Shown: positions 1 through 9,462, numbered from the stretch's first letter. The stretch is 64,000 nt of DNA from Chitinophagales bacterium (GCA_041392475.1 JAWKLZ010000002.1:1496501-1560500), one strand, 5' to 3'. Made by a program: numbers and translations. The notes: generated from the sequence alone by a model not told the origin.

Positions 1-1962
1 AATCGTTTCGTTGCCATTGTAGTTCCACGGCGCACGGTTGAAGGGCTGTTTGAAGGGAAGCAATGAAAAATCTTTGAGACCTGTGCTCATTTGCCCACCT
101 CCTGCATACGTTCCTTCCAAGAACAATTGAATATTTGCCGTTACCTTACAAATACTTACAATAATTGAAGCGGAATGACTATCCAAACACGTTCCCGAAC
201 CAACGGTATAAGTAACTGTATAACTGCCATCTGTGAGGTTATTTGGATTAAAAATACCGTTGCTACTGACATAGTTACCACCTGACCAATTTCCGCCTAT
301 ATTTCCTGTTACCAAATTATTGAGGTCGAAAATACCTTTACACTCCAAAAGACTGTTGCCCGTCCAGTTCGCATCAGGAAATGTAGTTTCAAAGAAATGA
401 CTTACCGAAAAATCGCTGTCACCTGTACCACATTGACTTGCTACTTGGTATTCGTAGTTGGTACATCCCATCAAATTGGTGAGAGAAATGGTGTTCATTG
501 GACTGATTTCCATTAGCCAATCGCTGTTGCCTTGAGGTCGGTAGCGCAAAGCGTAGGTCGTTGCATCGTTGGCTGTATTCCAAGACAAAACTGCAGTGTT
601 GTAATCTGTACTGACCACATTGAAGTTGTCGGGTTCGGCACATGGATGTGAAAGTTGAATATTCAAAGGAAGAACCACTCCACTTGTGGTGAAATTGACT
701 TCAATGTATTGGGTCACATAGCCTACTGCAATGACTTCAACTGTGTAAGTTCCTGTGTTGGGAACACCTGTTTTGTAATTTCCCGAAAAATCGGTCGCAT
801 CAAAGGCATTGCTTACCCCCAATATTTGCAGTTGAGCATTGATAACTGGATTGCCTGTTTCGATATCCGTCACCATTCCCTCCAAATAACAAGCCTGTGT
901 GTAAGAAGGACTTAACACATACAAACCCGTTTCGATGTCGGTGGCAATAATGTTGCCTGATGGCAAATACGGATAAACGCCCCAACAACCATTGAATCCA
1001 TTGCCGCTAAAACCAGCCGAAGTATCGTAGTGTCCTACTTCAATGAGATTGTCGGGATGGGTTGCATCCAAAACGACTACACCAGAAGTGTAGTAAGAAT
1101 TGATGACAAAATTGCCTTCTACAAAGGTATTGTGCGGAATCACATTGGTAGTAGGAAAAGATTGGTAACGGTCTAATTCTGAGATGTCCGATACATCCGA
1201 TACATCATAGGCTACTACCCATCCGCCGCTTTTTTCGTCGGTCACAAAAGCCGTTTGGTTGTTGTCGCTGACCCATACAGCGTGGGTAAAAAGTTTGGGA
1301 GTGAGTTTCGTACCCAAAACCGTTGGGTTCGACTTGTTGGCAACATTCACCACTGCCAATTGACCCACATAAATCTCTGCCGCCCAAAGTGTATCGCCTC
1401 TCACAAAGCCATCATGCACATAGTTGGTGTTGTAAATCCCTAAATAAGTGGGGTTTGTTGGATTGGCTGCTACATCAATCATCAAAGTTCCTTGCCCCAC
1501 ATTGTCAGGGCCACTTGTAGCTGCGCCAAACAAATACGCAATGCCGTTTTCGTCAATGAAAATGTTGTGTGAATCGGTATAGCCCACGCCCAAATCGGTG
1601 GTGTAAGTTATGATGCTTGTCGGCAAATTGCTCAAATCAATGATGAGCAAACCACCTCCATCAGAGGCTTCGTTGACGACATAGGCATAGCTTCCCCAGG
1701 TTTTGATGTCTCGCCAAAAGGTGAATGTGCCGTCAATATAGTGCAATTCGGTGGGAGTCGTTGGAGGGCTGATGTCCACAATCGAAACACCATCGGTTGT
1801 GCCAACTAAAGCATATTCATTGCCTTGTGCATCCACATATCCCCATATATCGCTCATTTCTTCGGTGTAGTCGAGCTGACCTTGAAGGGTGAAGTTGAGT
1901 TGGGAATAGATTGAAGGAGAAGAACTTAGAATAGATAAAATTAAAACAAAAATATTTTTCAT
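1..1962 (-). CDS. Secreted choice-of-anchor/LVIVD-repeat protein with CarboxypepD-reg and FN3 domains (3' end outside window)
   Basis: The reading frame is open from the ATG at 1962 to the left edge (654 codons, no stop), so the C-terminus is missing. A Sec signal peptide (MKNIFVLILSILSSSPSIYS) is followed by about six LVIVD-type blade motifs (VSIVDIS, LLIIDLS, MIDVAAN, LAVVNVA, VVAYDVS, VVVLDAT), each with the 'TNPTYLG'-like continuation typical of these propellers. After the propeller come a carboxypeptidase-regulatory-like beta-sandwich (starting LEGMVTDIETG), a fibronectin III-like module (starting PDNFNVV) and a 'LEGTYAGGGQM' segment that often precedes a T9SS sorting tail. Inference: a cell-surface or secreted adhesive/scaffold protein exported by the type IX system. 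No enzymatic residues are recognisable. The sorting signal would lie outside the window. Confidence 0.85.
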   Translation of the reverse strand, partial: MKNIFVLILSILSSSPSIYSQLNFTLQGQLDYTEEMSDIWGYVDAQGNEYALVGTTDGVSIVDISPPTTPTELHYIDGTFTFWRDIKTWGSYAYVVNEASDGGGLLIIDLSNLPTSIITYTTDLGVGYTDSHNIFIDENGIAYLFGAATSGPDNVGQGTLMIDVAANPTNPTYLGIYNTNYVHDGFVRGDTLWAAEIYVGQLAVVNVANKSNPTVLGTKLTPKLFTHAVWVSDNNQTAFVTDEKSGGWVVAYDVSDVSDISELDRYQSFPTTNVIPHNTFVEGNFVINSYYTSGVVVLDATHPDNLIEVGHYDTSAGFSGNGFNGCWGVYPYLPSGNIIATDIETGLYVLSPSYTQACYLEGMVTDIETGNPVINAQLQILGVSNAFDATDFSGNYKTGVPNTGTYTVEVIAVGYVTQYIEVNFTTSGVVLPLNIQLSHPCAEPDNFNVVSTDYNTAVLSWNTANDATTYALRYRPQGNSDWLMEISPMNTISLTNLMGCTNYEYQVASQCGTGDSDFSVSHFFETTFPDANWTGNSLLECKGIFDLNNLVTGNIGGNWSGGNYVSSNGIFNPNNLTDGSYTVTYTVGSGTCLDSHSASIIVSICKVTANIQLFLEGTYAGGGQMSTGLKDFSLLPFKQPFNRAPWNYNGNETI

Positions 1963-2055
1963 TGTGCATTGCTTTATGGGCTGCAATGTTAGTGTTTTTT
2001 TTGAGAATTGGAGGTCGGGTGTCTGTCTTAATTAAAGGCTCACTAAAGTTTCCGT

Positions 2056-2721
2056 TTATGTTAAAACCACCCAAGTCTCCACATCCTCCCCTTCGGCAAA
2101 TTCCTTCAATAAATTCACCGTTTCCTGCATCCAATACTTCAAATCCCCCGACCCTGCATAGTCAATCAACACCATCAAAAAATGCTGGGTATCAGTACGA
2201 ACCATCGTGCGAACCGAATCACTTGTAGGTGTACCAAAGGCACCCTGTTCATCTCGAAAAGTGGGCAGTTTGTGGATGTTGAATTGACCTTTTCCGATGG
2301 CTTCATAAGGTTCATTTAGTTCTCCAACTCCAAAAATTGCAGCCCCTTCAATCTTGTCCGCATCGTAGCCGCCAATCGAATAACCCGATTGCATGGACAC
2401 GAGATTGAGGAGGTCGACTACGTTGTTGATGTGGTAAATGCCTTTGCCAGACACCACTCTTCGCAGCAATGCCTCAGCCGAAAGGCGGTAGCGGCTTGGG
2501 TCTTGACCCAATTTTTTGTAGGCGGTTCTTGAATTGGCAATATTGGGAAGGTCTTTGATGTCAGCCGTTTGTAGTTTGGAGGCGATGTCGGTAGTAGTAG
2601 CTTCAATGAGTTGATTGAGCCTTGGGTATTCCTCCAAAATGGTGACTTTGCTTTGGATGCAGCCCAGATGTATGTTGGGGCAGCATTGAAGGAGGTCGGG
2701 GGAGAGGGTTATTGTGGTCAT
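2056..2721 (-). CDS. B3/B4 tRNA-binding-domain protein (COG3382-like)
   Basis: This 221-residue soluble protein resembles the stand-alone B3/B4 domain otherwise found in the phenylalanyl-tRNA synthetase beta subunit. Family-like features are 'NSRTAYKKLGQDPSRYR' followed by 'SAEALLRRV' near residues 65-90, the VVDLLNLVS helix, and the 'YDADKI.GAAIFGVG' strand. Stand-alone members are thought to be tRNA-editing or amino-acid-binding proteins, but function here is not established. The ATG at 2721 is the first base of an 8-bp tandem repeat that occupies the entire upstream leader, so no ribosome-binding site is visible. It precedes the 3' end of the choice-of-anchor gene by about 90 bases on the same strand and could be cotranscribed. 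Confidence 0.8.
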   Translation of the reverse strand: MTTITLSPDLLQCCPNIHLGCIQSKVTILEEYPRLNQLIEATTTDIASKLQTADIKDLPNIANSRTAYKKLGQDPSRYRLSAEALLRRVVSGKGIYHINNVVDLLNLVSMQSGYSIGGYDADKIEGAAIFGVGELNEPYEAIGKGQFNIHKLPTFRDEQGAFGTPTSDSVRTMVRTDTQHFLMVLIDYAGSGDLKYWMQETVNLLKEFAEGEDVETWVVLT

Positions 2722-2812
2722 GGTTGAATGGTTGAATGGTTGAATGGTTGAATGGTTGAATGGTTGAATGGTTGAATGGTTGAATGGTTGAATGGTTGAA
2801 TGGTTGAATGGT
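2721..2812. repeat. 8-bp tandem repeat (TGGTTGAA)x11.5 at a start codon
   Basis: Eleven perfect copies of TGGTTGAA plus four bases of a twelfth run from 2721 to 2812. On the coding strand this is TTCAACCA repeated up to the ATG of the B3/B4 gene; the first T belongs to the start codon. The unit length is not a multiple of three. The coding frame stays open upstream through the repeat but lacks a start codon before a TGA at 2862-2860. A different frame has a TTG at 2863 that reads through the repeat. Confidence 0.97.
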
Positions 2813-2869
2813 TTTTGAAGGTAAAGATAGGGTGTATGGATTTTTTTTTGGGGGTAAAATCAATGGATA

Positions 2870-3475
2870 TTACTCTTCCCTCTGGTATTTTTCGTCAATA
2901 ATCTTGCGGTATTTTCGCATTTTGCGGTTGCGGATGGCGGTTTTGCTGAAAGTGGAAGCCAATAGAGAAATGGGGTTCATCAAAGTGGGAGGAGGCACTT
3001 TGACGGGCCCTACTTGCTGGCGTATGCCACTCATTTGAACGGGGCGAGTGACTTCCTCAGCGGTTTGGGGGCTGAGAAATTCGATTTTGAAGTCTTCACG
3101 ACTGGGGTATGGATAGACTTCTACGACATCGAGGGTCACATCGTTGTTGTAAAGCGGAATCACCATTTCGTATGTTTTATCCGCCAAATCAGTGGGTACG
3201 CTTACCCTTGCATTGACATAACTCAAATGCGTGATGACCAAATCACTACCTACTTTTACCTCCAACGAAAAACCACCATTTTCGTCAGTCGTTGTGCCAC
3301 TTCCGTCTTTGCGGAGGATATGGACATTGGTAATGGGTTCATTGTTGCTGCCATTGACGACTGTACCAGAAAGGGTAATTTTTGGGGCATAAGCTGTTTG
3401 GGCAAAAGTAGGTAGGGTGTAGCAACAACATAAGAGTGTGGTAAGTAAGTAGTAATAGGTGATTCGTTTGGTCAT
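2870..3475 (-). CDS. Secreted CarboxypepD-reg-like domain protein
   Basis: The 201-residue product has a Sec signal peptide (cleavage near TFAQ, residue 26). One carboxypeptidase-regulatory-like domain follows at about residues 33-115, with the hallmark pattern 'GTVVNGSNNEPITNVHI', a 'TTTDENGGFSLEV' turn, and a 'DVVEVYPYPSREDFK' exit. The C-terminal 80 residues are basic and predicted helical. This domain is a 7-strand sandwich common in Bacteroidota envelope proteins, often as the N-terminal extension of TonB receptors. Here it stands alone, so it is probably a periplasmic or outer-membrane-associated protein of unknown role. ATG at 3475. Confidence 0.8.
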   Translation of the reverse strand: MTKRITYYYLLTTLLCCCYTLPTFAQTAYAPKITLSGTVVNGSNNEPITNVHILRKDGSGTTTDENGGFSLEVKVGSDLVITHLSYVNARVSVPTDLADKTYEMVIPLYNNDVTLDVVEVYPYPSREDFKIEFLSPQTAEEVTRPVQMSGIRQQVGPVKVPPPTLMNPISLLASTFSKTAIRNRKMRKYRKIIDEKYQREE

Positions 3476-3539
3476 ACCTGTAAGAAAGTTTGTTTTTTAC
3501 TTTCATAACGCCTAAATTACGGAAAACGTTGCTAAAAAC

Positions 3540-4001
3540 ATGAATACGCTCTATCTTCAAACCCACATCAAAGCTCCCATACAAGCCTGTTTTGACCTTT
3601 CCAGAAGCATAGATTTGCACTTAGAATCAACAGTTCACACCCACGAAAAAGCGATTGCAGGAAAAACAAGCGGATTGATTGGTTTGAACGAAACGGTGAC
3701 ATGGCAAGCCAAACATTTTGGTATTTACTGGAAAATGACTGTCCAAATCACTGCTTTTGAAGTGCCGAATTATTTTCGGGATGAAATGGTGAAAGGCCCT
3801 TTCAAAACCATGCGACACGAGCATTTTTTTGAAGGTCAATCGGATGGAAGCATTTTGATGAAAGATGTTTTTACTTTTGCTTCTCCAATGGGAATTCTTG
3901 GGGGAATGGTGGATAAGTTGTATTTGGAAGGATATATGCGGAAATTTTTGGAAAAACGAAACGAGGTAATCAAAGCCAAAGCGGAGGAAAACTACTCCTG
4001 A
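3540..4001 (+). CDS. SRPBCC-fold (START-like) protein
   Basis: A 153-residue cytosolic protein. The N-terminus 'LQTHIKAPIQACFDLSRSIDLHLE' is the characteristic first strand and helix of the SRPBCC/polyketide-cyclase-like superfamily, and the end ('GILGGMVDKLYLEGYMRKFLEKRNEVIK') matches its long C-terminal helix covering a hydrophobic cavity. Members bind lipids or other hydrophobic ligands; no specific ligand can be assigned. It is transcribed divergently from the CarboxypepD-reg gene (64 bp apart). Its last 10 bases overlap convergently with the end of the murF-alr fusion. Confidence 0.75.
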   Translation: MNTLYLQTHIKAPIQACFDLSRSIDLHLESTVHTHEKAIAGKTSGLIGLNETVTWQAKHFGIYWKMTVQITAFEVPNYFRDEMVKGPFKTMRHEHFFEGQSDGSILMKDVFTFASPMGILGGMVDKLYLEGYMRKFLEKRNEVIKAKAEENYS

Positions 4002-6538
4002 AAATACACCCGTTTCACCCGCCCACTCACACTCGTCAACACCTCATACGAAATCGTTTCCAGCCATTCTGCCACTTGCTGAACAGGTAAATTCTCACCA
4101 AAAACTTCCACCTCATCACCCGCTTTGACCCCTTCAATGTGCGTCACATCGAGCATCGTCATATCCATACACACGTTACCCACAATTGGCGCAAGTTTTC
4201 CACATACCCACATTTTTCCCATGCCATTGCTCAATCGTCTGTGTAAACCATCTCCATATCCAATATTGATTGTCGCAATCTTACTGATTTTAGAAAGTTT
4301 CCCTTTTCTACCATAACCCACTGTCTCAGAAGTCGGTACTTCCTTGATTTGTGCAATGTAAGTTTTCAAAGCACTCACACATTGAAGCTGAGCCTGCAAA
4401 ATGTTCGCTCCGTCAATACCGTATAATCCCAGGCCCAATCGAACCATATCCATCTGATAATCAGTGAAACGGGTAATGCCCGAAGAGTTGAGAATGTGGC
4501 GAATGGGGAGTTTCGTAAAATAGAGATTTTTTTGGAGGTAATTGTGCATAACTTCAAAACGGCGCATCTGTTCCCGACTAAATTCATCATGTTGAGCTTC
4601 ATCACTTGCCGATAAATGTGACAAAATGGATGCGACTTCAAACTGTGGATTGTTTTGAAGGTGTGCGACCAAAGTAGGTAAATCTTGTTCTTCAAAACCC
4701 AAACGGTGCATTCCCGTGTCCAATTTGAGGTGAACGGCAATCGGAAATTCTACGCTGACCGATGTATGCAGCAAGTGTTCCTCCAATTGCTGCAATTGCC
4801 AAAGACTGTAAATTTCGGGTTCAATATCGTATTGAAGCAATGCATCAAAACTACTTGGTGAAGGATTCAACACCATGATAGGCAATGTAATGCCTGCTTT
4901 CCGCAAAGCTACTCCTTCGTCTGTATAAGCTACTCCCAAATAATCAACTTGATGGTATTGCAGCAAATTCGCCACTTCAAAACTGCCACTTCCATAGGAC
5001 AAAGCCTTGACCATCACCATCATTTTGGTGTCCTTTTGCAGCAGTTGCCGATACACCTTCAAATTGTGTGCAATCGCATTGAGGTTGATTTCCAAAACAG
5101 TGCTGTGAGCCTTCTGTGACAGCGCATTGGCGATTTTTTCAAAAGCAAAAGTACGTGCGCCTTTTACCAGAATACTTTCATCTCGAAATGATGGACTTTG
5201 CTGCAAAAACGCCTTTGTAGTGGGGAAAAATTCAACTTCTATTCCTTCAAAAAAGGTTCGAAAAGTGGTCATTTTTTCACCAATGCCAATCAGTCTTTGA
5301 ATGTTTTTTTGCTGCAATAGTTGGGCAACCTGTCTGTACAAATGTTCGTGGTTTTGTCCGCTTTGCAGGATATCCGAAAGAATGACGGTGTGTTTGGGGT
5401 GTTGCCGCTGTTGCTTCAAAAAATCCAGTGCTATGCTCAAAGAATGGACATCGTTGTTGTAGCTGTCATTAATAATCGAACAGTTGTTGTTGCCCTGCTT
5501 CAATTCGAGGCGCATGGCTATGGGCGAAAGTTGCCACATTTTGGCTGCAATGTCTGCATCTGAATAATTGAAGTGTAGCATTAAAAGCCAACAGTGAATG
5601 GCATTTTCGATGGATGCCTCATCGGTGAAAGGGATTTTGATTTGGTGGGTTTTGTCTTGGTAGTTGGCTTCAATGTGGGTAAAGGTGGGTTGTTTGTGGA
5701 TAACTTTAACCTGCAAATGTGGATTCAATTTTGTTAAATTTGGGAACGTGGATTTTGACCAAGTGAGTGTTATAACATTCGTAGCCTGTGAATTAATTCG
5801 TGGGCTACGGATGGGAAGAATGGGAGTATTGGTTTTTAAGTTCTGCACACATTCTGTTATCAACTCATAATCCACACAATAGACCAAGATATCCACATTC
5901 CGAAACAACTTCAATTTCTCCATTACCTTCTGCCTATCACTTTCAAAACCCTTGCTATGGGCTGCGCCAATGTTGGTGAAAATGCCAATCGTAGGTTGAA
6001 TGATTGCAGCCAATTTGTCCATTTCTCCAACCTCCGAAATTCCCGCTTCAAAAATTCCCAAATTGTGTTGTTCGTTCATTTGCCAAACCGAAAGCGGCAC
6101 ACCGATTTGTGAATTGTAGCTTTTGGGGCTGCGGACAATGTGGAAATCCTGCCACAAAAGTTGATACAACCATTCTTTGACCACCGTTTTGCCATTGCTG
6201 CCTGTGATGCCGATGACGGGGTAATGGAAGCGACTGCGGTGTTCGGCTGCCAGGCGTTGCAGGGCTTCAATACTGTCTGAGACGAGGATGAAATTGGCTT
6301 CGGGATATTCTTTTACTTGCCAGTCGGATTGACTGATGATAAAACTGCGAATGCCTTTTTGGTAAGCGTCTGCAATGAAGACGTGTCCATCTCTGCTTTT
6401 GCTTTGGATGGCAAAAAAGAGGGCATTTTGTGGGGAGGTGATTTTGCGGCTGTCGAATAGAAGGTGTTGGATGTCGGTGTCTTGGGAGTATTGAAGGAGA
6501 GTGCCGTTGGTGGTTTTGGCGATGTGGGAAATTTTCAT
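3992..6538 (-). CDS. murF-alr: Bifunctional UDP-MurNAc-tripeptide:D-Ala-D-Ala ligase / alanine racemase (MurF-Alr fusion)
   Basis: An 848-residue fusion, a well-known arrangement in Bacteroidota. Residues 1-450 are a MurF ligase, with the ATP-binding loop GITGSNGKT at about 110-118 and the central/C-terminal Mur-ligase domains ('NDSYNNDVHSL', 'ILSDILQSG'). Residues 475-848 form a type-III-fold alanine racemase: 'LEINLNAIAHNLK', the PLP lysine K511 in MVKALSYGSG, 'LKLDTGMHRLGF', 'MVRLGLGLYG' and the C-terminal 'GNVCMDMTMLDVT'. Together the two halves make D-alanine and add D-Ala-D-Ala to the peptidoglycan precursor. No separate alr or murF occurs in the window. The start is an ATG with an A/T-rich leader and no Shine-Dalgarno sequence, normal for this phylum. 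Confidence 0.97.
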   Translation of the reverse strand: MKISHIAKTTNGTLLQYSQDTDIQHLLFDSRKITSPQNALFFAIQSKSRDGHVFIADAYQKGIRSFIISQSDWQVKEYPEANFILVSDSIEALQRLAAEHRSRFHYPVIGITGSNGKTVVKEWLYQLLWQDFHIVRSPKSYNSQIGVPLSVWQMNEQHNLGIFEAGISEVGEMDKLAAIIQPTIGIFTNIGAAHSKGFESDRQKVMEKLKLFRNVDILVYCVDYELITECVQNLKTNTPILPIRSPRINSQATNVITLTWSKSTFPNLTKLNPHLQVKVIHKQPTFTHIEANYQDKTHQIKIPFTDEASIENAIHCWLLMLHFNYSDADIAAKMWQLSPIAMRLELKQGNNNCSIINDSYNNDVHSLSIALDFLKQQRQHPKHTVILSDILQSGQNHEHLYRQVAQLLQQKNIQRLIGIGEKMTTFRTFFEGIEVEFFPTTKAFLQQSPSFRDESILVKGARTFAFEKIANALSQKAHSTVLEINLNAIAHNLKVYRQLLQKDTKMMVMVKALSYGSGSFEVANLLQYHQVDYLGVAYTDEGVALRKAGITLPIMVLNPSPSSFDALLQYDIEPEIYSLWQLQQLEEHLLHTSVSVEFPIAVHLKLDTGMHRLGFEEQDLPTLVAHLQNNPQFEVASILSHLSASDEAQHDEFSREQMRRFEVMHNYLQKNLYFTKLPIRHILNSSGITRFTDYQMDMVRLGLGLYGIDGANILQAQLQCVSALKTYIAQIKEVPTSETVGYGRKGKLSKISKIATINIGYGDGLHRRLSNGMGKMWVCGKLAPIVGNVCMDMTMLDVTHIEGVKAGDEVEVFGENLPVQQVAEWLETISYEVLTSVSGRVKRVYFQE

Positions 6539-6623
6539 GGTTTGTGAAGTGGCTATTTGTATTATTAAAAAAAGTGGTCAAATTTGACCACTTTGATAAT
6601 TTTTTTGAATGATGTAATGCCTA

Positions 6624-7349
6624 TTATTTAGACGCATCCGCTTCCTTCTTTTTCTTCTTCTTGTCTTTGTCCAACAAGGTTTCGACCTCTATACACTCTG
6701 TTTGTTCCAAAGCCTTAGAGCGAGGATAGTGATGATAGCCCAAAGCTGTCACGCCATTGCTTTCGAGGTGTTGCAAGAGGTATTCCATATCCGCATATTG
6801 TGCGACATCGTAACCCTCTTTGAAGTCATAGCCAAAAGATTTTCCGATTGCCTGCCAGAAAAAGGCACTCACAGGATTTTTAAATTCTTTCAAGAGGTCG
6901 TAAAAACGTTCGCCAGAACCTCGCTCAATCAGTTTAATCAACACTTTACCTTGCGAAACGGTCAGTTTCTTCAATTCGGTTTTGAAGTCCTCTTTCATTT
7001 CTTTCTCCAACTCTTTCAGGTATTTGCGTTTCTCTTTTTTGCGCTTGGATTCTTCGGTTACTCTTTCGATTTCGGCAATCAAAGTCAGCGCACGTTGGGC
7101 ATAGGGATATACTTTGATGATGTTGTATTTCAGCTTTTTGTATGCTCTCAACTCTTCGTCACTCATCAATTTAGTCGAAGCCACCTGAACAGTATCAAGG
7201 CGGTAAGTGGGAATAGTATCCACACCCACAACACCCAGTTTCAAGAAACTAAGGTCGTCAATATGTTTGTGATAAAGCGAATCTTGTGCGTAGCTATTGA
7301 AGGAAATAGCTGTTAATAGAAAGAAAAATATATACTTCAATCGTTTCAT
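6624..7349 (-). CDS. DUF4294 domain protein (periplasmic)
   Basis: The 241-residue product has a signal peptide (MKRLKYIFFFLLTAISFNSYA|Q). The body matches DUF4294, a family essentially confined to Bacteroidota: 'LDTVQVASTKLMSDEELRAY', 'YNIIKVYPYAQRALTLI', a basic helix rich in K/E (residues 95-125), 'SQGKVLIKLIERGSGERFYDLLKEFKNP' and 'FFWQAIGKSFGYDFKEGYD'. The C-terminus is a lysine-rich tail (DKDKKKKKKEADASK). The function of the family is unknown. It lies 85 bp upstream of murF-alr on the same strand and may share a transcript with it. Confidence 0.85.
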   Translation of the reverse strand: MKRLKYIFFFLLTAISFNSYAQDSLYHKHIDDLSFLKLGVVGVDTIPTYRLDTVQVASTKLMSDEELRAYKKLKYNIIKVYPYAQRALTLIAEIERVTEESKRKKEKRKYLKELEKEMKEDFKTELKKLTVSQGKVLIKLIERGSGERFYDLLKEFKNPVSAFFWQAIGKSFGYDFKEGYDVAQYADMEYLLQHLESNGVTALGYHHYPRSKALEQTECIEVETLLDKDKKKKKKEADASK

Positions 7350-7474
7350 TTTTTACTGAATTTATCAAAAAAACAACCAGTGAATGTTTGTATTGGTCGT
7401 ACCCTTATGATAGAAGATTGGGGCGGAGGTTTACTATTTCCCTTCAATTAAACGGTTTTTTTATCACTAAATTG

Positions 7475-8845
7475 TCATTGAAACAAATTGGTATAAACCT
7501 CCTGCACATTGCTTACAAGCACTAATTTGATGTTGTATTTGTCTGTATCCAAGCCCTTATTGCTCGAAGATAAGAACATTTTTTTGAAACCCAGTTTATC
7601 TGCCTCCAATATTCGCTGTTCAATGCGGTTCACACTCCGAACCTCTCCCGACAATCCTACTTCTCCTGCAAAACACACATTGCTCGGTACAGTCACATCT
7701 TCAAACGAAGACAACAAAGCGCAGATAATTGCCAAGTCAATAGCAGGATCTTCCACCTTGATACCGCCAGTGATATTGGTAAAAACATCTTTGTCACCAA
7801 AGCGAAAGCCACATTTTTTTTCTAAAACGGCCAGTAGCATATTTAAACGTCTGCTGTCAAAACCTGTTGCAGAACGTTGCGGTGTACCATAAGCAGAACG
7901 ACTCACCAAAGCCTGTGTTTCAATCAATAAGGGTCTCATTCCTTCAATCGTAGCTGCAATGCAAATTCCACTCAGTTGGTCGCTGTTTTCAGAAATCAGC
8001 AGTTCCGAAGGATTTGTTACCTGCCGCAATCCATCGTGAAGCATTTCGTAAATGCCGAGTTCGGCGGTTGAGCCAAAACGATTTTTTTTGGTGCGAAGTA
8101 GTCGGTAGGCATAGTGATGTTGTCCTTCAAATTGAAGCACCGTATCTACCATGTGTTCCAAAACTTTCGGTCCTGCAATGTTGCCTTCTTTGGTGATGTG
8201 ACCAATCAGAAAAACGGGCGTATTAGTTTCTTTGGCGAACCGCTGCAATTCGCTGGCACATTCCCGAATTTGCGACACACTACCTGCGGTAGATTCCATT
8301 GCAGGTGAATAAAGGGTTTGAATGGAATCTATGACACACAAATCGGGACGGTTCGCTTTGAGTTGTTTGAATATATTGTAGAGATTGGTTTCGGTAAGAA
8401 TCAAACAATCCTTGTTTTTTACGCCAATCCTATCCGCCCGCATTTTGATTTGTTGTGAACTTTCTTCACCACTGACATACAAGATTTTGATGCCTCTGAG
8501 GTGAATCGCTATTTGCAGCATCAGCGTTGACTTACCAATTCCTGGCTCTCCTCCAATCAAGATGATAGCCCCTGGAACAATGCCGCCTCCCAATACCCGA
8601 TTAAGTTCGTGGTCGTCGGTCACAATGCGTTGTTCTTGAAGGCTCTTAATGGCTTCAATGCTTACGGCAGTTGCCAGTTGCCGCTTGTCAATATCCGATA
8701 GACGGGTATTTGCTTCGCTTTTTTGAGGTTCTACAATTTCTTCGACATAGGTATTCCACTCTTCACATGCAGAACATTTGCCCATCCATTTGGGAGAGGT
8801 TGTTCCACAACTTTGGCAGACATATCGAGTTTTTACTTTAGCCAT
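7475..8845 (-). CDS. radA: DNA repair protein RadA
   Basis: The 456-residue product has the full RadA/Sms architecture. An N-terminal C4 zinc finger (CQSCG near residue 10 and CSAC about 14 residues later) is followed by a RecA-like ATPase with Walker A GGEPGIGKST (about 97-106), Walker B 'DLCVIDSIQT', and the diagnostic KNRFG motif (KKNRFGS, near residue 255). The C-terminal Lon-protease-like domain includes 'GGIKVEDPAIDLAI' and 'FAGEVGLSGEVR'. RadA is a DNA-branch-migration helicase for recombination intermediates. It is divergent from the small gene at 8983. ATG at 8845. Confidence 0.97.
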   Translation of the reverse strand: MAKVKTRYVCQSCGTTSPKWMGKCSACEEWNTYVEEIVEPQKSEANTRLSDIDKRQLATAVSIEAIKSLQEQRIVTDDHELNRVLGGGIVPGAIILIGGEPGIGKSTLMLQIAIHLRGIKILYVSGEESSQQIKMRADRIGVKNKDCLILTETNLYNIFKQLKANRPDLCVIDSIQTLYSPAMESTAGSVSQIRECASELQRFAKETNTPVFLIGHITKEGNIAGPKVLEHMVDTVLQFEGQHHYAYRLLRTKKNRFGSTAELGIYEMLHDGLRQVTNPSELLISENSDQLSGICIAATIEGMRPLLIETQALVSRSAYGTPQRSATGFDSRRLNMLLAVLEKKCGFRFGDKDVFTNITGGIKVEDPAIDLAIICALLSSFEDVTVPSNVCFAGEVGLSGEVRSVNRIEQRILEADKLGFKKMFLSSSNKGLDTDKYNIKLVLVSNVQEVYTNLFQ

Positions 8846-8982
8846 GTTTTAAATTTTATTTCTTTAAACACCAAAGAGTACCAATTGATTTGTAGGTTGT
8901 GACTATTCTACTAAAAGGTCGTCTAATCAGTGTCTTTGAAGACATTTATTTTTTTATAAACGTCAAACCAATCCATAAAACG

Positions 8983-9462
8983 ATGTTAGATCAGATAATT
9001 CAATTAGCGAAAGAACAAGGTACGGCTTATTTTAAAAATCAAACCAATGTGCCAAATGAACAAGCAGAACAAGCTGCTGCAACTGCGGGCGAATCTATTT
9101 TTGAAGGCTTGAAGAATCAAGTACTTAGTGGCAATTTGAGTGGGGTGAAAGATTTACTTTCTGGTAATGCAAAAATGGATAGCAGTAATCCGATTGTAGG
9201 GCAAATCATTGGTATGTTTACTTCTAAATTGAGTGGACAATCTGGTATTTCTACTGATGTTGCAGAAGATGCTGCTCAAGGCGGTATTCCCAATTTATTG
9301 CAATCTTTGATTGGCAAATTCATGTCGAAAGATCAAGCTGATAGTGGATTTGATGTAGCTGAGTTGGCAAAGTCTATTATGGGCGACAAAATTGAAGATA
9401 CAATTGACGATTTAAAAGATAGTCTTGGCGGTATGCTGGGAGGATTTTTTGGAAAGAAATAG
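8983..9462 (+). CDS. Conserved hypothetical, glycine-rich helical protein
   Basis: I start this at the ATG at 8983 (160 residues, MLDQIIQLAKEQG). The frame extends upstream to a TTG at 8899, but those residues look like untranslated leader. The protein is acidic, mainly helical, lacks a signal peptide, and ends in a glycine-rich 'GGMLGGFFGKK'. Segments such as 'NPIVGQIIGMFTSKLSGQSG' and 'GGIPNLLQSLIGKF' recall the short helical repeats of DUF937/YidB-like proteins, but I cannot assign the family firmly. The next gene (DUF4332) follows 87 bp later on the same strand. A TATATTTG box at 9463-9470 suggests that gene may have its own promoter. Confidence 0.7.
   Translation: MLDQIIQLAKEQGTAYFKNQTNVPNEQAEQAAATAGESIFEGLKNQVLSGNLSGVKDLLSGNAKMDSSNPIVGQIIGMFTSKLSGQSGISTDVAEDAAQGGIPNLLQSLIGKFMSKDQADSGFDVAELAKSIMGDKIEDTIDDLKDSLGGMLGGFFGKK

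Noticed and set aside
2721..2812. CRISPR array
   Set aside because: The repeats are 8 bp in direct tandem without spacers; no cas genes in the window.
2603..2863. An 86-codon frame reading through the TTCAACCA repeats
   Set aside because: It starts with TTG, is mostly repeat-derived (IQPFNHST), and overlaps the real B3/B4 gene in another frame; treated as a by-product, but discussed as a possible upstream start.
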